Source: Desulfobacteraceae bacterium (GTDB lineage Bacteria; Desulfobacterota; Desulfobacteria; Desulfobacterales; RPRI01). From it: a DNA stretch of 64,000 nt. Both the position numbers and the translations under genes were made by a program. Location: NCBI GenBank assembly GCA_011391695.1, contig JAABQB010000004.1, positions 18,483-82,482 of the forward strand, in the 5' to 3' direction. Shown here piece by piece: positions 57,169 to 64,000 of the stretch (positions within the stretch are counted from its first letter, which is position 1; each line of letters opens with the position of its first letter). The notes beneath the pieces are model-generated. The model saw only the letters and a list, made by a program, of their open reading frames with translations, ran no database searches and was not told the DNA's origin.

Positions 57169-57806
57169 TCCATCTGGTTGATATTGTTCTTTCCCTTGTG
57201 CTGCTGTCGATTTTGCTTTCCTTTGGTTCAAACCGTCTTGCGGTATTGATCAAAGTTATAGGTTTCCAGGGAGTCGTGGTCTCCAGCGTGCCTCTGTTCA
57301 TGGGTCATGATCTTTCCGCCTTTGGCATAGCTTTCAGCCTGGCTACTCTATTAATACGAGGAATGATTATTCCGCTCTGCATTTATCTGGCCATTAAAAA
57401 AGTTGCCATCCGGCAGGAAGTTGAGCCCATTTACGGCCACCACGCATCGATGTTGGCCTGGCTGGGCTTAATTGTCGCATCGGCCTTTATCGGGGGTAAA
57501 TTCAATTTGCCTGCCATCAACAACCATGCCTTGCTGATGCCGACTGCCATCGCTCTTCTGACGGGCGGCATGTTTCTGCTTATGGGACACAGGAACGCCA
57601 TTGCCATGGTGCTTGGCTACATCATGATGGAAAACGGCATTTATCTCGTGGGAACCACTTTTTCAACCAGCACCCGCCATATTGTGGAATTCGGGATCCT
57701 GCTTGACGTGCTGGCCGGAGTCATGATTATGGCAGTCATTCTGCAGAATATAAAGCAGCAGTTTGATGATGTGGATACTTCACTGCTCAGAACTCTCAAG
57801 GAGTAG
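57165..57806 (+). CDS. Hyf/Ehr membrane subunit E (HyfE-like)
   Basis: The 213-residue protein has about six hydrophobic helices. Its core MLMGHRNAIAMVLGYIMMEN-type helix (here FLLMGHRNAIAMVLGYIMME) followed by GIYLVGTTFS and a terminal ILQNIKQQFDDVDT matches HyfE. This subunit is related to a NuoK-type unit and is restricted to Hyf, formate-hydrogenlyase-like and Ehr complexes. The ATG overlaps the stop of the C subunit gene, and the F gene follows after 7 bp. Confidence 0.88.
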   Translation: MIHLVDIVLSLVLLSILLSFGSNRLAVLIKVIGFQGVVVSSVPLFMGHDLSAFGIAFSLATLLIRGMIIPLCIYLAIKKVAIRQEVEPIYGHHASMLAWLGLIVASAFIGGKFNLPAINNHALLMPTAIALLTGGMFLLMGHRNAIAMVLGYIMMENGIYLVGTTFSTSTRHIVEFGILLDVLAGVMIMAVILQNIKQQFDDVDTSLLRTLKE

Positions 57807-57813
57807 GTGCTTC

Positions 57814-59235
57814 ATGGTTGAAATCGTTTTTCTGATCCCATTTCTTACCGGCGTAGTCGCATTTTTTCTTCCCAGGAGACCCGGACGCCTGCTGCTGGTT
57901 CTTACCGGCGCGGTTCATCTTATTTTATCCCTTATACTTTGGGCCGGGTGGCTGGAACCTGTTTTTCCGGCTTATTTTGCAGTGACCCCGGAAGGGCTTC
58001 TGTCTCTTATCGTCATCTCCCTGCTCTTTTTTCTGATTTCAATTTACACCACCGCTTATCTTAAAAAGTCTGATATCAGGTCTGAAAATATTTTTACCGG
58101 GTCTATGCTCCTGTTTTTATCAACCATGACCATGGTGACTCTTTCGGATCATATAATGGTGATGTGGATAGCGATCGAAGCAACTACCCTTGCCAGCGCC
58201 CCCTTGATTTTTACTCACAGGTCGGCCGCATCACTTGAAGCTACATGGAAATATGTGCTGGTCTGTTCAGTCGGAATCGCCCTGGCCTTACTGGGGTCGG
58301 TACTGATTACTTTCGCCATGGATATAGGCGGGGTGGATGTGCCGGTATCCTTTTCGGCCCTCACAACTGCGGCCAGGCAGCTTGATCCCCTGTGGCTCAA
58401 AGCCGGCTTTGTTTTCATTCTGGTTGGTTATGGCACCAAGATGGGTCTTGCTCCCATGCATACCTGGCTGCCTGACGCCCATGGAGAAGCGCCCAGCCCT
58501 GCTTCGGCGCTTCTCTCCGGAGTGTTGCTCAACTGTGCGTATCTTGGAATTTTTAAGACCCATAAAATCATGATTGCCGCCGGTCTGGAGTCATTTTCCG
58601 GGACGATTTTAATGGTTTTCGGCCTTATGTCGATACTGGCTGCAGCAACCTTTATTCTAAAACAGACCGAGTATAAAAGACTCCTTGCATATTCCAGCAT
58701 TGAGAATATGGGCATTATCGCTTTCGGAACCGGTGTGGGTGGGTTGGGCGCTTACGGAGCCATGTTATGCCTGATTCATCACAGCCTCATCAAATCATCC
58801 CTCTTTTTGACTTCGGGCAACATTCTGCTGGGCTTCGGCAGCCGACTGATTGAAGACACAGGGAGCCTTGTCCGTCGAATGCCCCGGACTTTTATAGCCT
58901 TTTTCTGCGGATTTGTCGGTATTTCCGGACTTCCGCCCTTCGGCATTTTCATCGGAGAACTGCTTATTATCATGGGAGCATTCCGCAACGGCCATTATGT
59001 CGGGGCAGGCATTTTTATCTTTAGTATGTGCGTCATTTTCGCAGGCTTTGCCAATCATGCCCTCAAAATCTCTTTTGAGGGCTATCGCACAACCGTCCGG
59101 ATGGAAGAGAGTGCGAGCATGGTATGGCCCCAGTATGTATTGCTGCTGACATCTCTGTTGTTGTGTTTCTGGATTCCCGACATATTTTCCCGGGCCATAA
59201 CCCAGGCGATAACCGCGAGCGGTGGAGTATTTTAA
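57814..59235 (+). CDS. Hyf/Ehr antiporter-like membrane subunit F (HyfF-like)
   Basis: The product has about 473 residues: a NuoN/NuoM/HyfF-type polytopic protein with MVMWIAIEATTLASAPLIFT (Glu helix), GTKMGLAPMHTWLPDAHGEA (Lys helix), EYKRLLAYSSIENMGIIAFG and CLIHHSLIKSSLFLTSGNIL. AAGGAG lies 10 bases before the ATG at 57814; the earlier in-frame ATG at 57763 lies inside the E gene and was rejected. It is the second ion-translocating subunit of the complex. Its stop TAA shares its last base with the ATG of the large-subunit gene. Confidence 0.92.
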   Translation: MVEIVFLIPFLTGVVAFFLPRRPGRLLLVLTGAVHLILSLILWAGWLEPVFPAYFAVTPEGLLSLIVISLLFFLISIYTTAYLKKSDIRSENIFTGSMLLFLSTMTMVTLSDHIMVMWIAIEATTLASAPLIFTHRSAASLEATWKYVLVCSVGIALALLGSVLITFAMDIGGVDVPVSFSALTTAARQLDPLWLKAGFVFILVGYGTKMGLAPMHTWLPDAHGEAPSPASALLSGVLLNCAYLGIFKTHKIMIAAGLESFSGTILMVFGLMSILAAATFILKQTEYKRLLAYSSIENMGIIAFGTGVGGLGAYGAMLCLIHHSLIKSSLFLTSGNILLGFGSRLIEDTGSLVRRMPRTFIAFFCGFVGISGLPPFGIFIGELLIIMGAFRNGHYVGAGIFIFSMCVIFAGFANHALKISFEGYRTTVRMEESASMVWPQYVLLLTSLLLCFWIPDIFSRAITQAITASGGVF

Positions 59236-60746
59236 TGAAAACGGTTTTTAAACAAATTGCAAACGGCAAGGCAATCGCCTTGGATATCATTCCGCACCTT
59301 GCCTTCGATACATTTGCGCAGGAGGTCATTGCCATCGTAAAGCAAGGCGGCAAAGTGGTTCACTACTTTGCCTACGCGGATGACGGCAAAGTCAAGCTGA
59401 TGGCCGTTCTCCGGACAGACGCGCTGCTGCTTGCCGCCGGCTGCGATGCGCCGGAAACCTATCCCGCTTTTTCCGCTCAATGTGAGCCGTTCCACCTGTT
59501 TGAACGGGAAATGGCCGAACAGTTCGGCATCAGACCGGAAGGCCACCCCTGGCTGAAAATGGTTCGATATCATGCCAACAGCCGCGGTCTGTCTGATGTT
59601 TTCGGCAATGACTACTCCCAGGATATCCCCGGAAATTACGACTATTACGCGGTAGAAGGTCCGGAAATCCACGAGGTTGCGGTGGGACCGGTGCATGCTG
59701 GAGTGATCGAACCGGGTCATTTCAGGTTCAACTGCATCGGAGAGCGTGTGCTGCATCTTGAAATACAACTGGGATACCAGCACCGGGGCGTGGAAGATCT
59801 TATGTGCAATGCCGATTTCAAACGGCTGCCGGTTATAACCGAAGGAATTGCAGGCGATACCGCCATAGGCAACAGCCTGTGCATGGCTCAGGCCTTTGAG
59901 GGGTTAGCCGATATCCGGCCTGACGCAGGCGCTGGTATCATACGGACGATTGCGCTGGAACTGGAACGAATCGCCAATCATTTGGGGGATCTCGGCGCCT
60001 TAAGCGGCGATGTGGCCTTTCTTCCCGCGGCTAATTATTTTGGCCGCATGCGGGGCGATTTTCTCAACATGAGCCTGTTGTTGTGCGGAAACCGTTTCGG
60101 TAAAGGACTTGTGCGCCCGGGCGGGGTTTGCTTTCCCATGACTGATGATGACCGCAAAAACCTTACGGAAAGAATAAAAGAACTGAAACCCCAGGTTGAA
60201 CACGTCATCGATCTTCTGTTCTCCACACTCAGCGTTCTGTCACGCTTTGAGAATTGCGGGACGGTCAGCCGCATTAACTCAGAGAAACTGGGGTTGGTGG
60301 GACCGGCCGCGCGCGCCTGCGGGATTTCGTATGATGCCAGGCGGTCTTTTCCAACGGAGCATTATCGCCTTCTTGATATCGCTGAAAATGTTGAGCTCAC
60401 AGGAGATGTTTACGCCCGGGCCAAAATGAGGGCGCATGAGGTACTGCAAGCCATCTCAATTATCGAGTCTTTACTGAAAGATCCTGTTCAAACAGAATGT
60501 GTCGTCAGCGGCTCTTTTAATCCGGCTCCGTCATCTTTTGTTGTTACCATCAACGAAGCGTGGCGCGGCGAGTTATCTCACTGCGTTTTGACCGATGCCG
60601 CCGGCAAGATACTCCGCTACAAGATCAAGGATCCCTCTTTTCACAACTGGAACGGTCTGGCTATGGCTTTACGGGATACCGGAATTTCGGATTTTCCCCT
60701 TAACAACAAGAGTTTCAACCTGTCCTATTGCGGGTTTGATCTCTAA
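59235..60746 (+). CDS. Hydrogenase-like large subunit without NiFe ligands (HyfG/Ehr type)
   Basis: The product has about 503 residues: an N-terminal NuoC-like domain (about 20-130, FHLFEREMAEQFGIRPEGHP) fused to a NuoD/HyfG-like domain (LEIQLGYQHRGVEDLM onward). True group-4 hydrogenases have CGxC in the motif after the Glu-Arg pair and DPCxxC near the C-terminus. Here the first site reads ITEGIAGDTAIGNS (residues 201-214) and the end reads NLSYCGFDL, so all four nickel ligands are missing. This is the feature of Ehr (energy-converting hydrogenase-related) complexes described in Geobacter. The complex therefore cannot be an ordinary H2 enzyme; its substrate is unknown. GGTGGAG precedes the ATG at 59235. 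Confidence 0.9.
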   Translation: MKTVFKQIANGKAIALDIIPHLAFDTFAQEVIAIVKQGGKVVHYFAYADDGKVKLMAVLRTDALLLAAGCDAPETYPAFSAQCEPFHLFEREMAEQFGIRPEGHPWLKMVRYHANSRGLSDVFGNDYSQDIPGNYDYYAVEGPEIHEVAVGPVHAGVIEPGHFRFNCIGERVLHLEIQLGYQHRGVEDLMCNADFKRLPVITEGIAGDTAIGNSLCMAQAFEGLADIRPDAGAGIIRTIALELERIANHLGDLGALSGDVAFLPAANYFGRMRGDFLNMSLLLCGNRFGKGLVRPGGVCFPMTDDDRKNLTERIKELKPQVEHVIDLLFSTLSVLSRFENCGTVSRINSEKLGLVGPAARACGISYDARRSFPTEHYRLLDIAENVELTGDVYARAKMRAHEVLQAISIIESLLKDPVQTECVVSGSFNPAPSSFVVTINEAWRGELSHCVLTDAAGKILRYKIKDPSFHNWNGLAMALRDTGISDFPLNNKSFNLSYCGFDL

Positions 60747-60815
60747 GGTGACTTTATATCGGATTACAGGAGCCGGAATTCGGAAGACGGACAAATAAAT
60801 TGAAGAGAAACGATA

Positions 60816-61559
60816 ATGCTGAAAACTCTTAAAAATAGATTTGAACAGGGCTATAGAACCAGCCGCTACCCGAAAGAAAAAATCAAGCTGCTTTCCCGCT
60901 ACCGCGGTCTGCCGAAGATCAACCAGAATGCCCCGGCCGATCTGGTCTTGCAGTGCGCTGACGCATGCCCGCAGAAGGCCATTGATTCTAAGCACAAAAT
61001 GATCGATATGGGCCTATGTGTTTTTTGCGGTACCTGTGAACGTCTTTCTGAAGGAAGCTTTGTCTCATTTTCCGGGAATTTTGAGCTGGCTGTTTCCATG
61101 AAAGAACACCTGTTGACCGGTGGCGACCTGCCCTCCCTGTCCCGCCATTCCAGACAGAACTTCAAAGCTCTTTTCGGACGCTCCCTGCAGCTTCGGCAGG
61201 TATCTGCCGCCGGCTGCAACGCCTGTGAAGCGGACCTGAACGTGCTCGCAACCCCTTTTTTCGATCTGGCCCGATTCGGTATCAACTTCGTGGCTTCTCC
61301 CCGGCATGCTGACGCTATTGTCGTCACCGGCCCGATATCCCGCAATATGAAGACAGCTTTGCTCAAAACCTATGAAGCCGTGCCATCCCCGAAAGTAGTG
61401 ATTGCCGCGGGCAGTTGCTCTCTCTCCGGAGGCCCATTCTGCGGCAGCCCTGAAGTCTCGCCCGGCCTGGACAGCCTTATACCGGTTGACCTGTTTATTC
61501 CAGGTTGTCCGCCCCACCCGCTTACATACCTTCATGCACTGCTGACTTATTTTAAATAG
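60816..61559 (+). CDS. Ferredoxin/NuoB-like small-subunit fusion (HyfH-HyfI type)
   Basis: The product has 247 residues. The N-terminal half is a reduced ferredoxin (CADACPQKAI and CVFCGTC), giving ligands for one [4Fe-4S] cluster; the eighth Cys of a two-cluster ferredoxin is missing. The C-terminal half is a NuoB/HyfI small subunit with AAGCNACEADLNVLATPFFD, VIAAGSCSLSGGPF and FIPGCPPHPL, which hold the proximal [4Fe-4S] cluster. In E. coli hyf these are separate proteins. It is probably the electron wire between a soluble donor (ferredoxin) and the HyfG-like core. The gap to the large-subunit gene is 69 bp. It is the last gene of the operon. Confidence 0.88.
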   Translation: MLKTLKNRFEQGYRTSRYPKEKIKLLSRYRGLPKINQNAPADLVLQCADACPQKAIDSKHKMIDMGLCVFCGTCERLSEGSFVSFSGNFELAVSMKEHLLTGGDLPSLSRHSRQNFKALFGRSLQLRQVSAAGCNACEADLNVLATPFFDLARFGINFVASPRHADAIVVTGPISRNMKTALLKTYEAVPSPKVVIAAGSCSLSGGPFCGSPEVSPGLDSLIPVDLFIPGCPPHPLTYLHALLTYFK

Positions 61560-61570
61560 GATCACCACCA

Positions 61571-61616
61571 AATTTCGAACACCGAATTTCGAAGGACGAG
61601 GTACGAATGACGGGCA
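61571..61616. repeat. Heptad tandem array with CG every 7 bp (copy 3)
   Basis: CG at 61576, 61583, 61590, 61597, 61604 and 61611, an exact 7-bp step over six units (TTCGAAC, ACCGAAT, TTCGAAG, GACGAGG, TACGAAT, GACGGGC). It fills the space between the convergent HyfH/I-like gene and the beta-helix gene. Confidence 0.85.
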
Positions 61617-61621
61617 GCCCG

Positions 61622-63043
61622 CTACGGCTGTATGATAATCGAGGGATACAATCCTTTAAGTTCGCCCATCGGATAAGGCTGAATAGTGTTGAAAGATATG
61701 CTCTGGTTTTTTTGCGCGTGTCCTTTGTTTTCAGCGCCGTTGAAAAATGCGCCGTTGGCTTCCAGGATATGATCGATCCGGTGCCGGAAGGCTGAAATAA
61801 AACTCGCGCCGCTGCCTTCAAAGATCATATTGCCCATCGAACACCTTGTTTCTATTTTGGAAAATTCACTTATAGGCATGCTGTTGGTTTCCAGATCTTT
61901 CTTGTTTGTTACCAGCCCCCAGGTTATATGGCCGGGCGGAATAGTGAGCGGGTCACTAATATCAATTATTGTATGGGGCATTATGATGCTATCCTTTCCT
62001 ATGGTCAGTCTCGCATCGGGTCTTCCACGCAGAAAGCTGTTAAACCCTACAAACACTTTTTTGCCCAAATCCGCTTCGATAATTTTTCCACCGTGGGCGG
62101 TTATATCATATCCTTCCAGCCGGGAATTGATAATATAACAGTTTTCCTGAGCATTGGCTCCCTTGCCGAGCCATGCGTTTTCAAGATAGGCCCGCTGGGC
62201 AACCAGCACGTTCTCGCTGATATTGGTATGAGGCTTGATAACCGCGTACCGGTCAAGTGAGGCGCTCCCGGGAATAGACCGGGGTGTTTCGATGTTGACC
62301 AAAGAAAAAATCCGCTCAAAATCTTTCTTATGATCTTCCACGAAGTCAAATAGCAGTCCTTTTGGCCTATTGCCGGCAGTCAAATTAATATATTTGTTCA
62401 AGAGCTTGTTATCATACCGGTAAAGAAAATTGAAATTATCGGGACTTCGGACCCACACGGTGCCGGGATCGATTTTAATATGGCTGATCTCGCCTGCCTG
62501 AATATAAGAAAAGGCGCCGATCACGCAATCATGCATTGTGGTCAGGTCGACGGTTGAAAAAGGACCCATGAAGCATCCGTCCGAGGGTGATCCATGGATA
62601 TTTGCATAATGCATGGAAATTGTATCTTTGATGAAGAATTTTTCAAGAGTTTCAGGATCATGGGAAAAATTGTGCACAAGGGTCTTGATCAGAAAACTAT
62701 CTTCGATGTCAATTTGCTCATCACGGGTTGTCTGGATTTCAAACTGCTGGAACTGAAATACAGCTCCTTTTTTTTTAAGTTCGTCTCCCCGGATGTCGCT
62801 TTTGTAAAGCAGAGAGTTTGTTACCCGGCATTTACCTAAAAAATAGCTGCCGGCCAGATTTGAGTGTGTAAATTGAAAATTGAGCGGATGGTGCGGCGTA
62901 ATGCCATAAAATGCATAAAATTTAAACATCTGCATGCGCGGAATAAGTTCACGCACATATGGAGTAACATCGAAGCCAAGTTCTCTAAGATTGATATTGA
63001 CCCTCTGTATGATCCGGTCAAGAAGCTTTTCCAGCGCCCGCAT
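61622..63043 (-). CDS. Left-handed beta-helix (hexapeptide-repeat) protein
   Basis: The product has 473 residues. Several stretches have the hexapeptide pattern of LbH transferases (IGAFSYIQAGEISHIKIDPG, AVIKPHTNISENVLVAQRAY, ENCYIINSRLEGYDITAHGG, IIEADLGKKVFVGFNSFLRG, SIIMPHTIIDISDPLTIPPG). Recurrent His residues could form an inter-subunit active site, and Gln/Arg-rich N-terminal helices precede them. It does not match a specific acyl- or nucleotidyltransferase that I can name. It lies 14 bp downstream of a CBS-pair gene and near a response regulator, so it may be an enzyme or scaffold under signalling control. Confidence 0.65.
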   Translation of the reverse strand: MRALEKLLDRIIQRVNINLRELGFDVTPYVRELIPRMQMFKFYAFYGITPHHPLNFQFTHSNLAGSYFLGKCRVTNSLLYKSDIRGDELKKKGAVFQFQQFEIQTTRDEQIDIEDSFLIKTLVHNFSHDPETLEKFFIKDTISMHYANIHGSPSDGCFMGPFSTVDLTTMHDCVIGAFSYIQAGEISHIKIDPGTVWVRSPDNFNFLYRYDNKLLNKYINLTAGNRPKGLLFDFVEDHKKDFERIFSLVNIETPRSIPGSASLDRYAVIKPHTNISENVLVAQRAYLENAWLGKGANAQENCYIINSRLEGYDITAHGGKIIEADLGKKVFVGFNSFLRGRPDARLTIGKDSIIMPHTIIDISDPLTIPPGHITWGLVTNKKDLETNSMPISEFSKIETRCSMGNMIFEGSGASFISAFRHRIDHILEANGAFFNGAENKGHAQKNQSISFNTIQPYPMGELKGLYPSIIIQP

Positions 63044-63057
63044 ATTTCGCTCCTGAT

Positions 63058-63624
63058 CTATTCTGTTAATTCACCACTTTTCATGGCATGGAAAACAGCG
63101 GCAAATACATCCGACATCCTTAAAAGGCCTACAATCTTGTCTCCTCTGGTCACTATCAACGACAAATGTGTTCCAAGAACAATTTGGTACATAGCCGTAT
63201 CTATAGAAGTTTTTTCATCAACATATTCGCCTTCGGAAGGGGTCTGCATGTAATCCTCCACCTTCATTCGGACGGCCTTTTTATAAATATCATCCAATAT
63301 GCTTTCTTCCAGTCGATACTTCTCCCTCAGGCTGTTAATAAGACTCGTTGAAAATCCAAAGCGGCTGATATCTTCAATTTGTTGAATAAGCTCATTTTTA
63401 GGCAGAATCGCGCGAAGCACGCCAAGCTGACTCAGTTTGCCGATAACCTTTTTGTCCTTGTTCAGAATCAAAACGGCGCGATGGTGGTATGGGGTATGCT
63501 CATAATCAAACTCTTCCTGAGCTTTTTCAAGGGCGAGAACTGCATCAAACAATGTCGAGCCTTCCTGAACGGTTGCATATTCCGAAAGCGGAACCATCAG
63601 ATCCTTAACAATAAAGTTATTCAC
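63058..63624 (-). CDS. CBS-pair domain protein
   Basis: The 188-residue product has CBS1 (about 5-75: VKDLMVPLSEYATVQEGSTL, HRAVLILNKDKKVIGKLSQL) and CBS2 (about 120-185: VEDYMQTPSEGEYVDEKTSI, LSLIVTRGDKIVGLLRMSDV), joined by a helical insert (QIEDISRFGFSTSLINSLRE). It probably binds an adenine nucleotide and regulates a partner. It lies between the beta-helix gene (14 bp) and a response regulator gene (33 bp), all leftward, suggesting an operon. Confidence 0.87.
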   Translation of the reverse strand: MNNFIVKDLMVPLSEYATVQEGSTLFDAVLALEKAQEEFDYEHTPYHHRAVLILNKDKKVIGKLSQLGVLRAILPKNELIQQIEDISRFGFSTSLINSLREKYRLEESILDDIYKKAVRMKVEDYMQTPSEGEYVDEKTSIDTAMYQIVLGTHLSLIVTRGDKIVGLLRMSDVFAAVFHAMKSGELTE

Positions 63625-63657
63625 GATCAGACTCCGGTTTGGGTATTAAAAAGGCTT

Positions 63658-64000
63658 TTATTTTGAATCTTCCAGACGTTTTATCTTCTGCTCCTGAATC
63701 TGTTTTCTCTTGCAGGCATCCTCAAGTTTGTAAAGCAATTCATCGATATCCATCGGTTTCATAAGATAATCAAAAGCGCCCATCTCCATTCCTTCTACAG
63801 CGACCTCAAGACTGGCATGACCTGTAAGCATTATAACCTCAACAAGGGGGCAGATCTTCTTGATTTCCTTTAAAGTCTGTATACCGTCAATCCCCTTCAT
63901 CCTTACATCCAGAACTACTACATCCATTGGTGTATCTTTCAGGATTTTGATTGCTTCTTCACCGCTGCTCACTCCGGTTACTTTCAGATTTCGTTTTTTC
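63658..64000 (-). CDS. Response regulator receiver protein, 5' end beyond window
   Basis: The frame runs off the right edge. Visible residues begin KKRNLKVTGVSSGEEAIKIL and contain DVVVLDVRMKGIDGI (phospho-Asp), VIMLTGHASLEVA (Thr) and LMKPMDIDELLYKLEDACKR (Lys). The C-terminal tail is a short charged helix, with no output domain. The missing N-terminal part should hold the first strand and the acidic pair. It is followed by the CBS and beta-helix genes on the same strand. Confidence 0.9.
   Translation of the reverse strand, partial: KKRNLKVTGVSSGEEAIKILKDTPMDVVVLDVRMKGIDGIQTLKEIKKICPLVEVIMLTGHASLEVAVEGMEMGAFDYLMKPMDIDELLYKLEDACKRKQIQEQKIKRLEDSK

Noticed and set aside
54221..61559. Calling the six-gene operon a functional [NiFe] hydrogenase-4.
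   Set aside because: The large subunit lacks all four Cys ligands for nickel, so hydrogen activity is not supported.

Overview
The window looks like chromosomal DNA of a strictly anaerobic deltaproteobacterium (Desulfobacterota), most likely a relative of the Desulfobacterales sulfate reducers or syntrophs. I infer this from gene content. There is a biotin-type glutaconyl-CoA decarboxylase alpha subunit beside a glutaryl-CoA dehydrogenase carrying the residue expected of non-decarboxylating enzymes. There are also 2-oxoacid:ferredoxin oxidoreductase subunits, a CooC-like ATPase, a corrinoid-enzyme reductive activator, ETF:quinone oxidoreductase with acyl-CoA dehydrogenases, a SulP transporter and a hydrogenase-like membrane complex without nickel ligands. 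No rRNA, tRNA, CRISPR array, prophage or intact transposase was found.

Layout. 1-7.0 kb: murJ (cut by the window edge), small envelope or stress proteins, a cold-shock gene with its own promoter and terminator, an alkyl-sulfatase-like lipoprotein and a glycosyltransferase. 7.0-7.5 kb: a gene-free stretch with a 7-bp-periodic array and six consecutive hairpins. 7.5-12.6 kb: electron transfer and beta-oxidation (ETF-QO, acyl-CoA dehydrogenase) around a UbiB/phasin-like pair. 13.0-19.7 kb: a rightward cluster holding a CooC-like ATPase, AcuC-like deacetylase, AcuB-like CBS-ACT protein, PrmA, a metallo-hydrolase, a sirtuin and a RACE activator. 19.8-21.5 kb: a G+C-rich trypsin-like protease that looks imported, plus an orphan ORF. 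21.5-32.7 kb: a nearly complete type II secretion operon, gspC to gspN, whose secretin has an unusual C-terminal domain. 32.8-39.0 kb: leftward 2-oxoacid oxidoreductase, glutaryl-CoA dehydrogenase, a CMD protein and glutaconyl-CoA decarboxylase alpha. 39-43 kb: YibQ, CtpA, a TolC-like protein and a candidate small RNA. 43.3-46.8 kb: pyrE, queD, dnaJ and an MFS carrier. 46.9-54 kb: a leftward operon joining a SulP anion transporter to a kinase-like/BON/receiver fusion protein, a Cache histidine kinase, a receiver, a degenerate kinase and a broken receiver, headed by a TetR regulator with a palindromic operator. 54.2-61.6 kb: a hyf/Ehr-type six-gene membrane oxidoreductase. 61.6-64 kb: a beta-helix protein, a CBS protein and a response regulator cut by the edge.

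How the genes fit together. The central metabolism here oxidises acyl-CoA and dicarboxylyl-CoA, passing electrons through ETF and ETF-QO to the quinone pool and through ferredoxin to the 2-oxoacid oxidoreductase. The Ehr-like complex could couple ferredoxin or another donor to ion transport. The SulP cluster is the best candidate for a little-described system: an anion transporter with a private signalling relay.

The intergenic DNA is also distinctive. Three loci carry arrays in which CG recurs at exactly 7-bp steps. Other loci carry 8-bp-periodic TTC/GAA arrays, and a MITE-like family ending in GTAAAAAGTC has one full copy and several partial copies, two of which supply stop codons to genes. 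All identifications rest on reading the sequence and on remembered family features. No searches were run.
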